DNA from: Pelagophyceae sp. CCMP2097
Lineage: Eukaryota; Sar; Pelagophyceae
Reading direction: 5' to 3'
Length of the DNA stretch: 13,420 bases
NCBI GenBank assembly: GCA_026770575.1
Contig: MU657529.1
Coordinates: 11,703 to 25,122 of the forward strand
Shown: in pieces, positions 1-7,498 of the stretch
Numbering within the stretch: the first letter of the stretch is position 1
Layout: every line of letters begins with the position of its first letter
Translations under genes and position numbers: made by a program
Notes under the pieces: model-generated
The model's database searches: none
Seen by the model: only the letters and a program-made list of their open reading frames with translations
What the model was told of the DNA's origin: nothing

Positions 1-36
1 CAAACAAACAGACAGACAAACGGACAGACAGACATA
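1..36. repeat. CAAA/CAGA microsatellite
   Basis: Degenerate tetranucleotide run of CAAA, CAGA and CGGA units at the very start of the window. It is non-coding and typical of eukaryotic nuclear DNA. It marks the left flank just outside the virus-derived genes and stops about 25 bases before the large hairpin. Confidence 0.8.
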
Positions 37-62
37 ATTGCCCCTGGTAATCCTTCAATCAA

Positions 63-125
63 AGGACCCGAAGGGCCCTTGCCGTAAACTGACGTTGAAT
101 AAACGGCAAGGACCCTTCGGGTCCT
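63..125. repeat. 23-bp inverted repeat / hairpin beyond the fibre-like gene
   Basis: The arms at 63-85 (begins AGGACCCGAAGGG) and 103-125 (ends CCCTTCGGGTCCT) are reverse complements over 23 bases with one mismatch, separated by a 17-base loop. The hairpin lies about 45 bases past the last readable codons of the minus-strand fibre-like gene, so a transcript of that gene would run into it. Such 3' hairpins are known to mark transcript ends in some large DNA viruses. It could equally be a foldback element: the 6-mer TCAATC occurs on both sides (55-60 and 132-137), but that is short enough to be chance. Its GC content stands out from the surroundings. Confidence 0.75.
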
Positions 126-169
126 GAAAAATCAATCGAATAATCACTAACAGTATAATCAACGCTACC

Positions 170-967
170 TCAGCCGAATCGGAGTGACTCTTGTGTAATC
201 AATATAACAGGTAAAATAGCGGGAAATTGAGTAGTAATTAACTCTTCTGCTGCGATTGCTCTATTTTTCTCAGAATTAATGGAGTAAATAATAATATTCT
301 GAGATTGTAATATTTCTGTTTTTAATGCATGTAACGGCAATTGAATGTTTTTAACATCATCTGTAACTATATTGATTTTTTCTTTTTAAACATTTAAATC
401 ATCAATAACTCGTTTCGTTTCGACGGTTGTATTCGTTTGATAAGAATCGATTGATCTTTTGACAAGATTAATTTCATTTTTCAAATTCGTGTCTACTACG
501 TCTTATTTACTCGCAAGTTGTAGCCCTTGTTGAGTTACCTGAATAACTGCACCGTTCATTTTTCTTCAGTTGTTTTTATGTCTTCATTTATTGTATCGAT
601 GATTTCATTTATCTCATTGCGATTAGAAATATTTCAGGGTTTAAACTTATTTGTGAAAGTGTCTGAATTGAATTATCATTTAAAACAAATTCGTCAATAA
701 AATTAACTGTGTGGGAATCATACCCAAAATGGTTAAGGAAACGAATACCTCCCACATCCCACTTAATCCATTTACTGATAAGAGGTTTTGGTCTGGAAAA
801 TGATTTACTCCTGATGAACGATTCGTCATCGCAGCAATCTCCTCTTTTATATTTTGTATCGATGTTGTCGAACTGATTACATTGCCAATGATTTCTATAT
901 TTTTTCCTGCGGTTAAATCAGGTGTCACTTTATTGTCATTATTTTTCAAAATACTTCGATTGTTCAT
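170..967 (-). pseudogene. Fibre-like coiled-coil virion protein, broken
   Basis: The start is an ATG at 967-965. An open frame runs to 680, where it is frameshifted, and coding-like peptides continue in other frames down to a TGA at 172-170. Near the N-terminus the segment LTAGKNIEIIGNVISSTTS resembles the 'aGtnI.I..nvIsa' beta motif of phage and viral fibre proteins. Further on (about 400-500) there is a hydrophilic heptad-like stretch, and near 240-270 the peptide EKNRAIAAEE, a typical trimeric fibre coiled-coil sequence. I infer a spike or fibre attached to the capsid and placed last in the structural cluster after the major capsid gene. At least two frameshifts separate the pieces, so it is not translatable as it stands. 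The family is inferred from motif style only; another coiled-coil virion protein is possible. Confidence 0.5.
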
Positions 968-968
968 T

Positions 969-974
969 ATTATA
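969..974 (-). promoter_or_regulatory. TATAAT next to the fibre-gene start
   Basis: On the minus strand TATAAT ends one base before the ATG of the fibre-like gene. The major-capsid-like gene has the same hexamer directly against its ATG. Sites hugging the start codon recall late promoters of large DNA viruses, but in AT-rich DNA this could be chance. Confidence 0.25.
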
Positions 975-1015
975 TTGTGATATTTATTTTTAATTTTTTA
1001 ATGTATATTTTTTTA

Positions 1016-2355
1016 CTATTGCACAACCGACCACAACCCACTCCCTTTCATATCGAGCACACATACCTGTTTGAATTCCGAAATTACACAAAGCTTTAGT
1101 GAAGCTTGTGCACCTGGACCATACTCGAGACTTAGATTTGTAGTAGACGCGTACGTTTTCTTCCCAGAACAGACATCTTCTTCTCGCTCCTTGTATGTAC
1201 ATAAATTCAAGTCCCCGACAAAAGACCCCACATAATTGCCGTTATATGAATCCAATGCGAAAATTTTTTTGATAATGAAAATGGTGTATCGAAGGTGTCA
1301 CCTAATTTTCCTGCGGTAATTAAGAACATACACATCGATTCCGCAGCATCACACCGAACTAATCGAGGGGCTTCGACGAGAGACCCGCTTATTGACAGAC
1401 CGTAAAATTTTAGATGGTTTCTAATAAAACAGTTTTTCATATCGTGGTGCATTGGTTCTGTGAATTTTGTAGTATCATCGTTGGATTTGGGGGTTTGAAC
1501 GAGAGAGACATTCATCAAACTTCGTACAGATAGACCAAGATTTATAGAATGATTGCCCGGATTTGCTGGTATGGTGTTACCAGTGAATATGTACGTCTTG
1601 GTTTCGACCAAAATTTACCACCTTGCATTTCAAGAATATCTGAATTTGTTGTCCATTTAATTGAACAATTGTTAACACCAATTCAACGTCACTGAATTCG
1701 AGTGAATTTGATGAAAGAGTTTCGACTGATTGTGTGTTAAAAAAGCCAGAATAATTGAGTGAGCCCAAAGTGTAGGACAGTTCCAGCGGACTGCTACTAT
1801 AAAGTGGAATCATTTTTTTTGTATTAAAGAGACTCGCATGATTGGATATGGGGTCACAGTAAGCGTAAGACTCATCGCCATTGATGGTCTCATACCACGC
1901 TGTCCAATTTCAGGACTCGGCACGTCCCCTGAATAATCATCAATGAAATCATCAAAAAGCATTCCAGACATCGCACCTACCCCATTAAAGGAGGATACAG
2001 TTTATCTGCTTTTTTCGACGAGAGAGCGTTTAATACCATACATTCTATACGAGGATAACGTTGTTCCACTTTGAATAAGGTCAATCGATTCGAATGAACT
2101 AAAAATACCGGCTGCGCTTGTACAATATTTATGTCCGCTCGTATTTTTAACCTTCATCCGTAAGAATGAAGCACGAGGGTCAAGATATTGATTTAAAAGT
2201 AACCCCCCAATATTGAACCGTATAACGTCGCCACATTTAAAAGCACTACCAATATTCTGTGGGGTTTGTCGTATAATAAATGATTTCGCCATAGGGTTAT
2301 TGCTCAAGATTTTTGAAACAAATCTATCGGACATACTCGTTTTAATATCGTCCAT
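1016..2355 (-). pseudogene. Major capsid protein-like gene, frameshifted
   Basis: The start is the ATG at 2355-2353. The reading is spread over at least five frame segments: 2002-2355, about 1830-1990, 1577-1900, 1207-1611 and 1016-1255. These follow each other on the minus strand with small overlaps, for an original length of about 445 residues. Several switches fall at or near homopolymers (T-run near 1813, A/T runs near 1610 and 1265). The N-terminal part contains FIIRQTPQN, CGDVIRFNIGG and a segment ending SSYRMYGIKRSLVEKS. This style and position, next to minor capsid and ATPase genes, suggests a double-jelly-roll hexon-type capsomer of the polinton/adintovirus group, a protein that forms the icosahedral shell. 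That assignment rests on length, gene order and motif style; no structural comparison was possible. A different virion protein remains possible. Confidence 0.5.
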
Positions 2356-2361
2356 ATTATA
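2356..2361 (-). promoter_or_regulatory. TATAAT abutting the capsid-gene start
   Basis: On the minus strand the hexamer TATAAT touches the ATG of the major-capsid-like gene, giving TATAATATG. The fibre-like gene has nearly the same arrangement. It is a candidate shared late promoter, with weak support because the DNA is AT-rich. Confidence 0.25.
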
Positions 2362-2369
2362 GCAAAATA

Positions 2370-2663
2370 TATATTTTTTTTATAACAAAATCGAAGGGAA
2401 TGTTTTTTTTCTATTTTCTTGAAGTCTTTTGGTCTTAGTTTTTGAATACCTTCCTTTATAACTTTTTTGACAAACTTTTCAGACTCTTTTAAAATATTGG
2501 AAGTTTGTTTTATTAAGAGTCCTAATCCAGCAGTAGGGAGCGCTTCCGGTATTAATTCGGGTTGTAGGCATCCTATTGCTGTTGAATATCCCATCATTAA
2601 GACCCCACCGCTTGTTAATGCACTAGTGACATCTTTAAATTTTATTATATTGATATTGTTGAT
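2370..2663 (-). pseudogene. Small basic virion-type protein, unrecognised, possibly frameshifted
   Basis: An open minus-strand frame runs from 2663, with its first ATG at 2597. Codons upstream of that ATG also look coding, so the true start may be lost. The N-terminal part is rich in Gly, Ala and Leu, with a possible short membrane segment. It is followed by a lysine-rich helix (peptide KESEKFVKKVIKEGIQKL). The frame then crosses an A-run near 2400 and overlaps the start of the capsid gene, so the native stop was probably just before 2370. It lies between two small ORFs and the major capsid gene, which suggests a minor capsid or membrane-associated core component. I do not recognise the family. 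Confidence 0.4.
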
Positions 2664-2692
2664 TTAATTATGTTTACTATTTTAACTATTTT

Positions 2693-2836
2693 TTAACTAT
2701 TTTTGTCTGTTTGATTCGTGTTCATAAATTCTTGCTTTGTAGCAGGGTTAACTTGATAAGTGCGCCCTGGCGAAACAAATGTTTCCAGATTAGTGTGATT
2801 GTGTTTGTTTTTGATCGTCATTAAATATAGAAACAT
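2693..2836 (-). CDS. Small hypothetical protein, 47 aa
   Basis: An intact minus-strand frame runs from the ATG at 2836 to a TAA at 2695-2693. A second in-frame ATG at 2821 is an alternative start. The product is polar and Asn/Thr/Lys-rich, with the peptide FVSPGRTYQVNPATKQEF and no membrane segment. It sits eight bases downstream of the stop of the 53-residue ORF, matching the compact spacing of its neighbours. The family is not recognised. It may be a small virion or scaffold peptide of the structural cluster. Short ORFs can be open by chance, but both the composition and the spacing look coding. Confidence 0.35.
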   Translation of the reverse strand: MFLYLMTIKNKHNHTNLETFVSPGRTYQVNPATKQEFMNTNQTDKNS

Positions 2837-2844
2837 TATTAAAA

Positions 2845-3006
2845 TTATTTCAATGTGCCACATTTATTTTTCGACATATCTAATTGTTTGGGGAAGTGAC
2901 ATGGCAAACCTGAATACTCAGGATTCCCGATGCTTCTTCGAAAGCTGTTATCAACCTGAGTAACGCCTTCAAAAGTTTTCGAAAGACCGTTTAAGATAGT
3001 ATTCAT
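2845..3006 (-). CDS. Small hypothetical protein, 53 aa
   Basis: An intact minus-strand frame runs from the ATG at 3006 to a TAA at 2847-2845. It starts only six bases after the stop codon of the minor-capsid-like gene, as in a compact viral gene block. The sequence begins MNTILNGLSKTFEGVTQVDN and later contains NPEYSGLPCHFPKQL. It is polar with two cysteines and no obvious signal or membrane segment. The family is not recognised. Its position between the two capsid genes suggests a virion component. Confidence 0.4.
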   Translation of the reverse strand: MNTILNGLSKTFEGVTQVDNSFRRSIGNPEYSGLPCHFPKQLDMSKNKCGTLK

Positions 3007-3012
3007 TTTTTT

Positions 3013-3760
3013 CTAACGTTTTTCTGCTGAAAATTCGACAGTGAAACAACATGTAAAGTAATCTGGATAGAATTTTTGTTCGTTATCTAAAAGTAATGAG
3101 ATTGAAAAACTGGATAGCAACCTGTTTGAAATTTTTACTCGATTCGGAATGGATAAGCAATCGAAGTATATATATGAACCAAAATTGTTCAGAATTGGGA
3201 TTATTGCTAATCGGGATGCGATTCGCGTGGATACATCGCTGGTTCTTTCGTATGAGTTTATTTCTTTTTAAAATAAATGTAAGTTGTGAATATTTTTATT
3301 CAAATCAGTGCACGTATAATTTGAAATGGCAGACTGATAAGAACCATTTATTATGTTCAAAAGTTCTAAAACCTTAATAGAAAGTAAGTCAAAACCAGTC
3401 ATTTTATTTTGAGTACCACGTTCTTTTATAGTATTAATAAGATTTAATTTATCGAAACTTATTGATAAACTGCCGCTTTCATCATCTAATAGAAACGCTT
3501 TATCCAATTCGAGAACAAAATCCTCGCTGGAATAAAACCCTTTATTTATATTAACAAAAGTTGTTACTTTGCGGTCTTTTAAAAAATATATTGTGATATC
3601 GAGTCTTAAATTCTCGTTGATGTTAAATATGGAATTCATACAGGAAAACTCTTTTAATTATATAGATGCGTTGTACCCGTTAGGAATGTCTATGTTAGAA
3701 TTTAGTTTGAAGCGTGTAGTATTACTTGAAAAACAAAACTGTCGAATTTAAATACACATT
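3013..3760 (-). pseudogene. Minor capsid (penton-like) protein, broken
   Basis: Coding-like peptides run from about 3760 to a TAG at 3015-3013, roughly 250 residues. The N-terminal stretch is in frame with the segment 3268-3639 but separated from it by a TAA at 3660-3658. The C-terminal part (about 3013-3262) lies in another frame. Notable pieces are LKEFSCMNSIFNI, then VNINKGFYSSEDFVLELDKAF (a 'G.Y....l..eL...l' element common in minor structural proteins), and a C-terminal beta-rich end reading YFTCCFTVEFSAEKR. A beta-sandwich minor capsid or penton role is inferred from this pattern and from its place between ATPase and major capsid genes. The start codon is not clear. The first 110 bases of the gene reach into the gap before the divergent lipase-like gene. 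Confidence 0.45.
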
Positions 3761-3807
3761 TATCAAATTCATATACCAATTTATATTTTTTTAATTTTAT
3801 TAATTAC

Positions 3808-4373
3808 ATGGAATATCTACGAAAAACAACCGCGGATGTATCCAAAAGCGGTTATTCGAATCAAACACCCGACAACCTTTATAAAGTTAAATAATTAAGC
3901 GACCGGCGCAGTTAAGTGTATCTTGACAAAAACAACGAAAATCTATACGTTGGGTTCAGGGGAACTTATCCCACAATTTTATCTGATTTAAAGGCTGATT
4001 TGGCAACTTTGTTAAAAAAAAAAAAATCATTAGTTACACGTTTTATAGAAAGTCAGAAACACTTGAACAATATTAACGAATTGTATCCTGATAAAAAAAT
4101 ATACTTAACCGGTCACAGTATGGGAAGCCGAGGTAGTCGGTTATTGGGAAGAAACAAAGAGAATTTTGATATTATAAAGGGTGTGTTTAATTATTCACCT
4201 GGAAACTACCCAATCAAACAAGTTGAAGAAAGTGAAAAAGGTGCTCTGAATATTTTCGAAAGTAAAACGGACAAATCGCCGCAATATAATTTTTGGTTAT
4301 TACCGACCCAATTGCTTCACCCTCAATGTTATTGTTAAATTTTAATAATAATAAAGTTTTTTTTTTGGTTTGA
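3808..4373 (+). pseudogene. Class-3 lipase-like (alpha/beta hydrolase) gene, frameshifted
   Basis: The ATG at 3808 starts a 28-codon frame ending at 3892-3894. The main part continues in another frame to about 4300, and the last 22 codons (4305-4370) lie in a third frame ending with TGA at 4371-4373. The core holds YVGFRGT, the usual 'vafRGT' oxyanion-loop segment, then a helix region and YLTGHSMGSR, the nucleophile elbow GxSxG with Ser at 4117-4119. A later DPIAS fits the catalytic-acid loop. The His is not placed. Family knowledge: class-3-type lipases hydrolyse glycerolipids, and viral copies occur in virophages and polinton-like viruses, where a role in membrane passage or release is suspected. 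It is the only broken gene on the plus strand, diverging from the minor capsid gene and meeting the acidic gene tail to tail. Confidence 0.65.
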
Positions 4374-4920
4374 TAGGAAAGAAAGGGAAAGTTCTCATAG
4401 CATGATTCAATCACAACTCCTTGCTCCTTTAACGTTAATCCTTTGACTTGAATTAATCGTGACATTGAATCTTTTTCTGCAATTCATTCGTTTATTTTCT
4501 CGATGTTATCTTTATTATATCTTGACTCTGGTAAATTTTTAATTCGTTGTTCGGCTGACAGTTCTTTAAGTTTAAGGAACGTTACCTTCTTTTTTGGTTG
4601 AGAGAAATTTCAAAATTTGGGATATTTACCGAATCATCTGAATTTTCAGACACTGCATTATTTTGGTCGTCCTGTTCAAGATCAACATCGTCGGCAAAAA
4701 GGTCTCAATTATTCAAATTATTCAAATTACTCCAATTAATAATTTTAACATTGTTAAGAGTAATTCGAGTGTGTAAAATGTTAGGTTCGTTTATGTCGTT
4801 ACTTGGAAGTGCATAAAACGGGGCAAAGTTATCATGCCCATATGTCCGTGTTTCTTCTCTGAAAAAATTATTTAGAACGTGTAGGCTCATATTTTCTTGA
4901 TGGTTGTATTTATTTTTCAT
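4345..4920 (-). pseudogene. Unrecognised acidic/basic protein, broken
   Basis: An ATG at 4920 opens a frame to 4705. Coding-like peptides then follow in other frames: an acidic Asp/Glu/Asn stretch (about 4610-4695, including DDVDLEQDDQNN) and a Lys/Leu/Glu-rich stretch with LKLKELSAEQRIKNLPESRY (about 4520-4590). The latter frame is cut by an in-frame TGA near 4487 but goes on with GLTLKEQGVVIESCYENF. The end is probably in the T-run near 4345-4367, tail to tail with the lipase-like gene. The original length would be about 190 residues. No domain is recognised. The acidic linker followed by a helical basic part would fit a DNA- or capsid-associated protein, which is a guess. Confidence 0.4.
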
Positions 4921-4991
4921 TATTTGTTTTGTGTGCAATCGTCATAATACTGATACTATATATTTCTATTTTCTATCTGAATTTAATTCAA

Positions 4992-5715
4992 TCATATCAA
5001 AATTATGAAAAATACAGGTGGTTTTTCCAATCGGATTCCAAGAAAATCCCCCATCTTTTTGTATATCATAGGTTGTATCTCCATGTACTCTTTGAATGAC
5101 ATATCAGGGGGATACTCCTCGAGAAACAATTTTAAGCTTTTAACGTTATTGCAACTGAAATTTATAACACAGCTTACTGATTGTCGAGCAGATAAACTTA
5201 ATTGTGTCTGATCTTGTTGACATAGAAAAATTGTCAATCTCAAATGTCTATGCTTACATATCAAGTTGTTTAATTTAAAAATCATTTACCCATTCAACTT
5301 TAAGGATGATGCCGCGTCATCGATATAAACAACAGTTTCCATTAATTCCTGAGAGTCTATTTCGCATGATTCCAATACATAGTCGAGAAAATCCTCGTTG
5401 TATTCATGAAAAATCTGGTCCGATGGGAGCGAGGAAAATGAGTGATTGATTATTGATTATTGAAGTCGATTCGGGAATAAAAACAATTATTTTTTCAAAC
5501 ACATTCGAATATCTTCTATATTTTTTTGATTTTTGCGGTAAAAACACTTATCACAAAAATTGATTTTTCTGACCCGGGCAAACCTAAAACCAGAAACACG
5601 GAGTTTTTGTTTGGAATAAATTGGGTATCTGAAAGCCAATCAATTTTTTAATAATTTTTGTTTTTTTACTATAATGTTTAAGTGAACTGTCTGCGGTTAG
5701 TTTCATTAATTCCAT
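4992..5715 (-). pseudogene. Viral DNA-packaging ATPase (A32/FtsK-HerA type), damaged
   Basis: The ATG at 5715-5713 gives about 240 residues to a stop at 4992, the usual size for this family. The Walker A loop at 5584-5561 reads GLPGSEKS, where the family has GxxGxGKS, so the last Gly has become Glu. Walker B at 5333-5316 reads VVYIDD, preceded by a hydrophobic strand. The C-terminal part (4992-5285) contains KHRHLRLTIFLCQQD, like the conserved segment after Walker B in packaging ATPases, then NFSCNNVKSLKLFLEEYPPDMS. Frameshifts lie in the A-run near 5647 and between the two Walker motifs, and a TAA follows the Walker B segment near 5286. The family pumps DNA into the capsid and is a hallmark of polintons, virophages and NCLDVs. 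The gene sits upstream of the capsid genes, as in polintons. Confidence 0.7.
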
Positions 5716-5765
5716 ATCTGTTTCATTCTTTTTAAAAAAAAAAATTATGTTATAATAACTATGTT

Positions 5766-5935
5766 TTAAATGGTGTTGTCTGCGTCTTCGTTCTTTTTTA
5801 AAACATCAATCACTAAATTCTTACTTATAGGCGCTTGATCAATGGAAACACAATTGCCACATTTTTATATTTGTTATTCTCGAAAATAAACAGATACGAA
5901 GAGTCCGATGAAAACAAGCACCTTATGCTCCAATT
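5766..5935 (-). pseudogene. Small unrecognised gene remnant
   Basis: Two overlapping minus-strand frames look coding. One covers about 5820-5935 and contains SSYLFIFENNKYKNVAIV. The other runs to a TAA at 5768-5766 and contains SIDQAPISKNLVIDVLKKNE. They join through a frame change near 5830-5845. No start codon is evident. The remnant lies about 50 bases upstream of the ATPase start. The product would be a short mixed-charge protein of perhaps 55-60 residues, and no family is recognised. From 5935 to 6003 I see only AT-rich spacer. Confidence 0.3.
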
Positions 5936-6003
5936 ATAGTGAGAATTATTAAAGTATCGTCATTTTACATTTTCATATAGTGTTTAAAAAAAAATCTTTT
6001 TTC

Positions 6004-6401
6004 TTATTTTCTTTCTTTTAACCTTTTGTCATGTTCGTTCATAGCTTTGACTTGACTTAAAGAATAAACATATCTTTGTGAATCCACTCCAACATACCTT
6101 GGCTCGTCAAATCTGTGAAGAATACCACGATTATTTCTGTATCCAACTGCTTTATTATTTACGTGGATACTTGGCGTTTTCTTATATTTTTTTTATGACT
6201 CAACCGTCTAATTTTATTGTATGAATCCTTCAAGAAATATGTTCCAGCTTTTACATTCGGTTTTATTTTATTATATATACAGTCATCACAAAATTTAATA
6301 AAATTAACCAAAAATTTATAACAATGTCGAACCATTCCGAAACGTTCAACTGAAGAAAAGACAATACGTCTAACTGACGGTTTAAACACATTTTGAATCA
6401 T
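6004..6401 (-). pseudogene. Unrecognised basic protein, frameshifted
   Basis: The ATG at 6401 starts a frame open to 6159, rich in Lys and Arg (FKPSVRRIVFSSVERFG, then a Cys-containing helix-like stretch and KKNIRKR). A second frame takes over at about 6177 and ends with TAA at 6006-6004. It reads NNRGILHRFDEPRYVGVD and later SLSQVKAMNEHDKRL. The frame switch is at the poly-T tract near 6181-6192. The combined length is about 130 residues. The start is only six bases past the stop of the upstream ORF, indicating compact viral packing. The family is not recognised. Basic character and location in the non-structural half would fit a nucleic-acid-binding protein. Confidence 0.4.
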
Positions 6402-6407
6402 CTCATG

Positions 6408-6790
6408 TTAAATAAATTCCGCTTTTTGTGCTTCTGGCGCAACACCATTCCCTTTGGTGGGGCTTTCAGCTTTATCATACAAATAAAACCGGTGAACATT
6501 CAACGATATTAAACTTGTACGGAAGCCTGTTAGTCGATTTTCCATTAGGTATACTAGAACCCGCCTCGTTCGACTGTAACCAACTTTGACGAGGTTCAAA
6601 TTTTTTTGGCATTTTTTCATCATCGTTCAAACTGTTTGGGTTAAACGTTTCGAAATTATATACAGATAACTATCAATGTCTTCAAAATTGTTTGTTTTGT
6701 TTTTAATAGATGGTAGGAATAATTCGTTTTCAAAAATAACTCTTTTATTTACATTGTCGAAATTCTTATATATAAACGGATTTTATTGAA
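6408..6790 (-). pseudogene. Unrecognised broken gene
   Basis: The segment 6408-6623 is open from ATG at 6623 to TAA at 6410-6408 and contains HRFYLYDKAESPTKGNGVAP. Further upstream, 6653-6780 is open in another frame and contains KNFDNVNKRVIFENELF. A third frame between about 6490 and 6660 also reads plausibly (DDEKMPKKFEPRQSWLQSN). The frames overlap, so at least two shifts are needed and the exact course is uncertain. No family is recognised. It directly precedes the basic-protein gene and follows the lysine-rich region, and may once have been continuous with the latter. Confidence 0.3.
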
Positions 6791-7190
6791 CAAAATTCAA
6801 GATTCGAACGGTTTCTTTCTTTTCTTTCTTTTCTTTCTTTTCATTTTACGAGGTTCTTTTTCTTTTTTACTACTTTTACTTTCATACACAATTTTCAGTA
6901 TATCATCATCTTCACTCGACAACTCGATATGATTTTATACCACTGCTTCTTTTTTTTTTTTAAATTTTTTCACTTTATTCACTGATTTTCTATCCGGTTC
7001 TTCTATCTTATATTTAATTTTTTCGATTGATTTTTCGTCTCTTTCGTCCTTTCGTCTTTTTCGTCTTTTTCGTTTTGTTCGTCGTCAGATTATATCAAAC
7101 ATGTTTTCCCATATTCATGTGAATTTTTTGTAGCGAATAGACAGCCTTTTATCGTTTTCAAGTTGTTTTTTTGAACGAGTTTTTTTATTT
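6790..7190 (-). pseudogene. Lysine/glutamate-rich low-complexity coding remnant
   Basis: Minus-strand peptides here are extremely charged: RKDERDEKSIEKIKYKIEEP around 6995-7060, SSEDDDILKIVYESK around 6885-6925, and KMKRKKRKKRKK over the (CTTTCTTTT) repeat near 6811-6850. Repeats of TTTCGTC at 7035-7085 encode alternating Glu/Lys/Asp/Arg. A nuclear-targeted or DNA-binding disordered region is a fair guess. Stops and shifts interrupt it, and a purely repetitive non-coding origin for part of it cannot be excluded. Confidence 0.25.
6811..6842. repeat. TTTC-rich simple repeat
   Basis: Units of CTTTCTTTT/TTTCTTTCTT in tandem. On the minus strand it reads as a Lys/Arg run in the charged remnant, but its regularity suggests slippage expansion. 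Confidence 0.7.
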
Positions 7191-7270
7191 TCTTTGTTAT
7201 CTTTATATCGAAATTTCTTTTCAACGTCCATATATCATATGATATATTTTATTTATTCGGAGGATGTGAA

Positions 7271-7498
7271 ATGGTTTGGAAGCGTGTTCGGAAGGTTTTC
7301 GCTTTGTTTGGTAGATGCTTCGGAGGACGCTTCCAAAGGCTTTTTAAAATTGTCAGCAAACAATATAAAAAAAAACTTTTTTTAAAAATTTTAAAGCTAC
7401 AAGTGTCATTGTTCTTTGTTTTATTTCTCATATTTCTCTCATTCATATTATATATACATGTCTTTAAATTATACCACCAAAATTTACACATTAATTAA
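7271..7498 (+). CDS. Small basic membrane-type protein, 75 aa
   Basis: An intact plus-strand ORF from ATG at 7271 to TAA at 7496-7498. The N-terminal 30 residues are strongly basic and amphipathic (VWKRVRKVFALFGRCFGGRF). They are followed by KKK-rich residues and then a hydrophobic span of about 20 residues (VSLFFVLFLIFLSFILYIHVF, residues about 45-65) that would cross a membrane. Its stop meets the stop of the long minus-strand helicase gene tail to tail, overlapping by about four bases, which favours a real gene boundary. No family is recognised. A membrane or virion-disassembly role is only suggested by the physics of the peptide. It overlaps a minus-strand frame (7249-7491) that looks like a shadow. 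Confidence 0.35.
   Translation: MVWKRVRKVFALFGRCFGGRFQRLFKIVSKQYKKKLFLKILKLQVSLFFVLFLIFLSFILYIHVFKLYHQNLHIN

Noticed and set aside
990..1202. Minus-strand ORF of 70 codons overlapping the end of the capsid-like gene
   Set aside because: It overlaps the frame 1016-1255, which carries the expected continuation of the capsid-like gene, and it has no coding-like features of its own.
3096..3377. Plus-strand ORF of 93 codons
   Set aside because: It is antisense to the C-terminal part of the minor-capsid-like gene, whose minus-strand peptides are more convincing; composition is that of a shadow frame.
7249..7491. Minus-strand ORF of 80 codons
   Set aside because: It lies past the stop of the helicase gene and opposite the more protein-like plus-strand ORF 7271-7498; no features support it.
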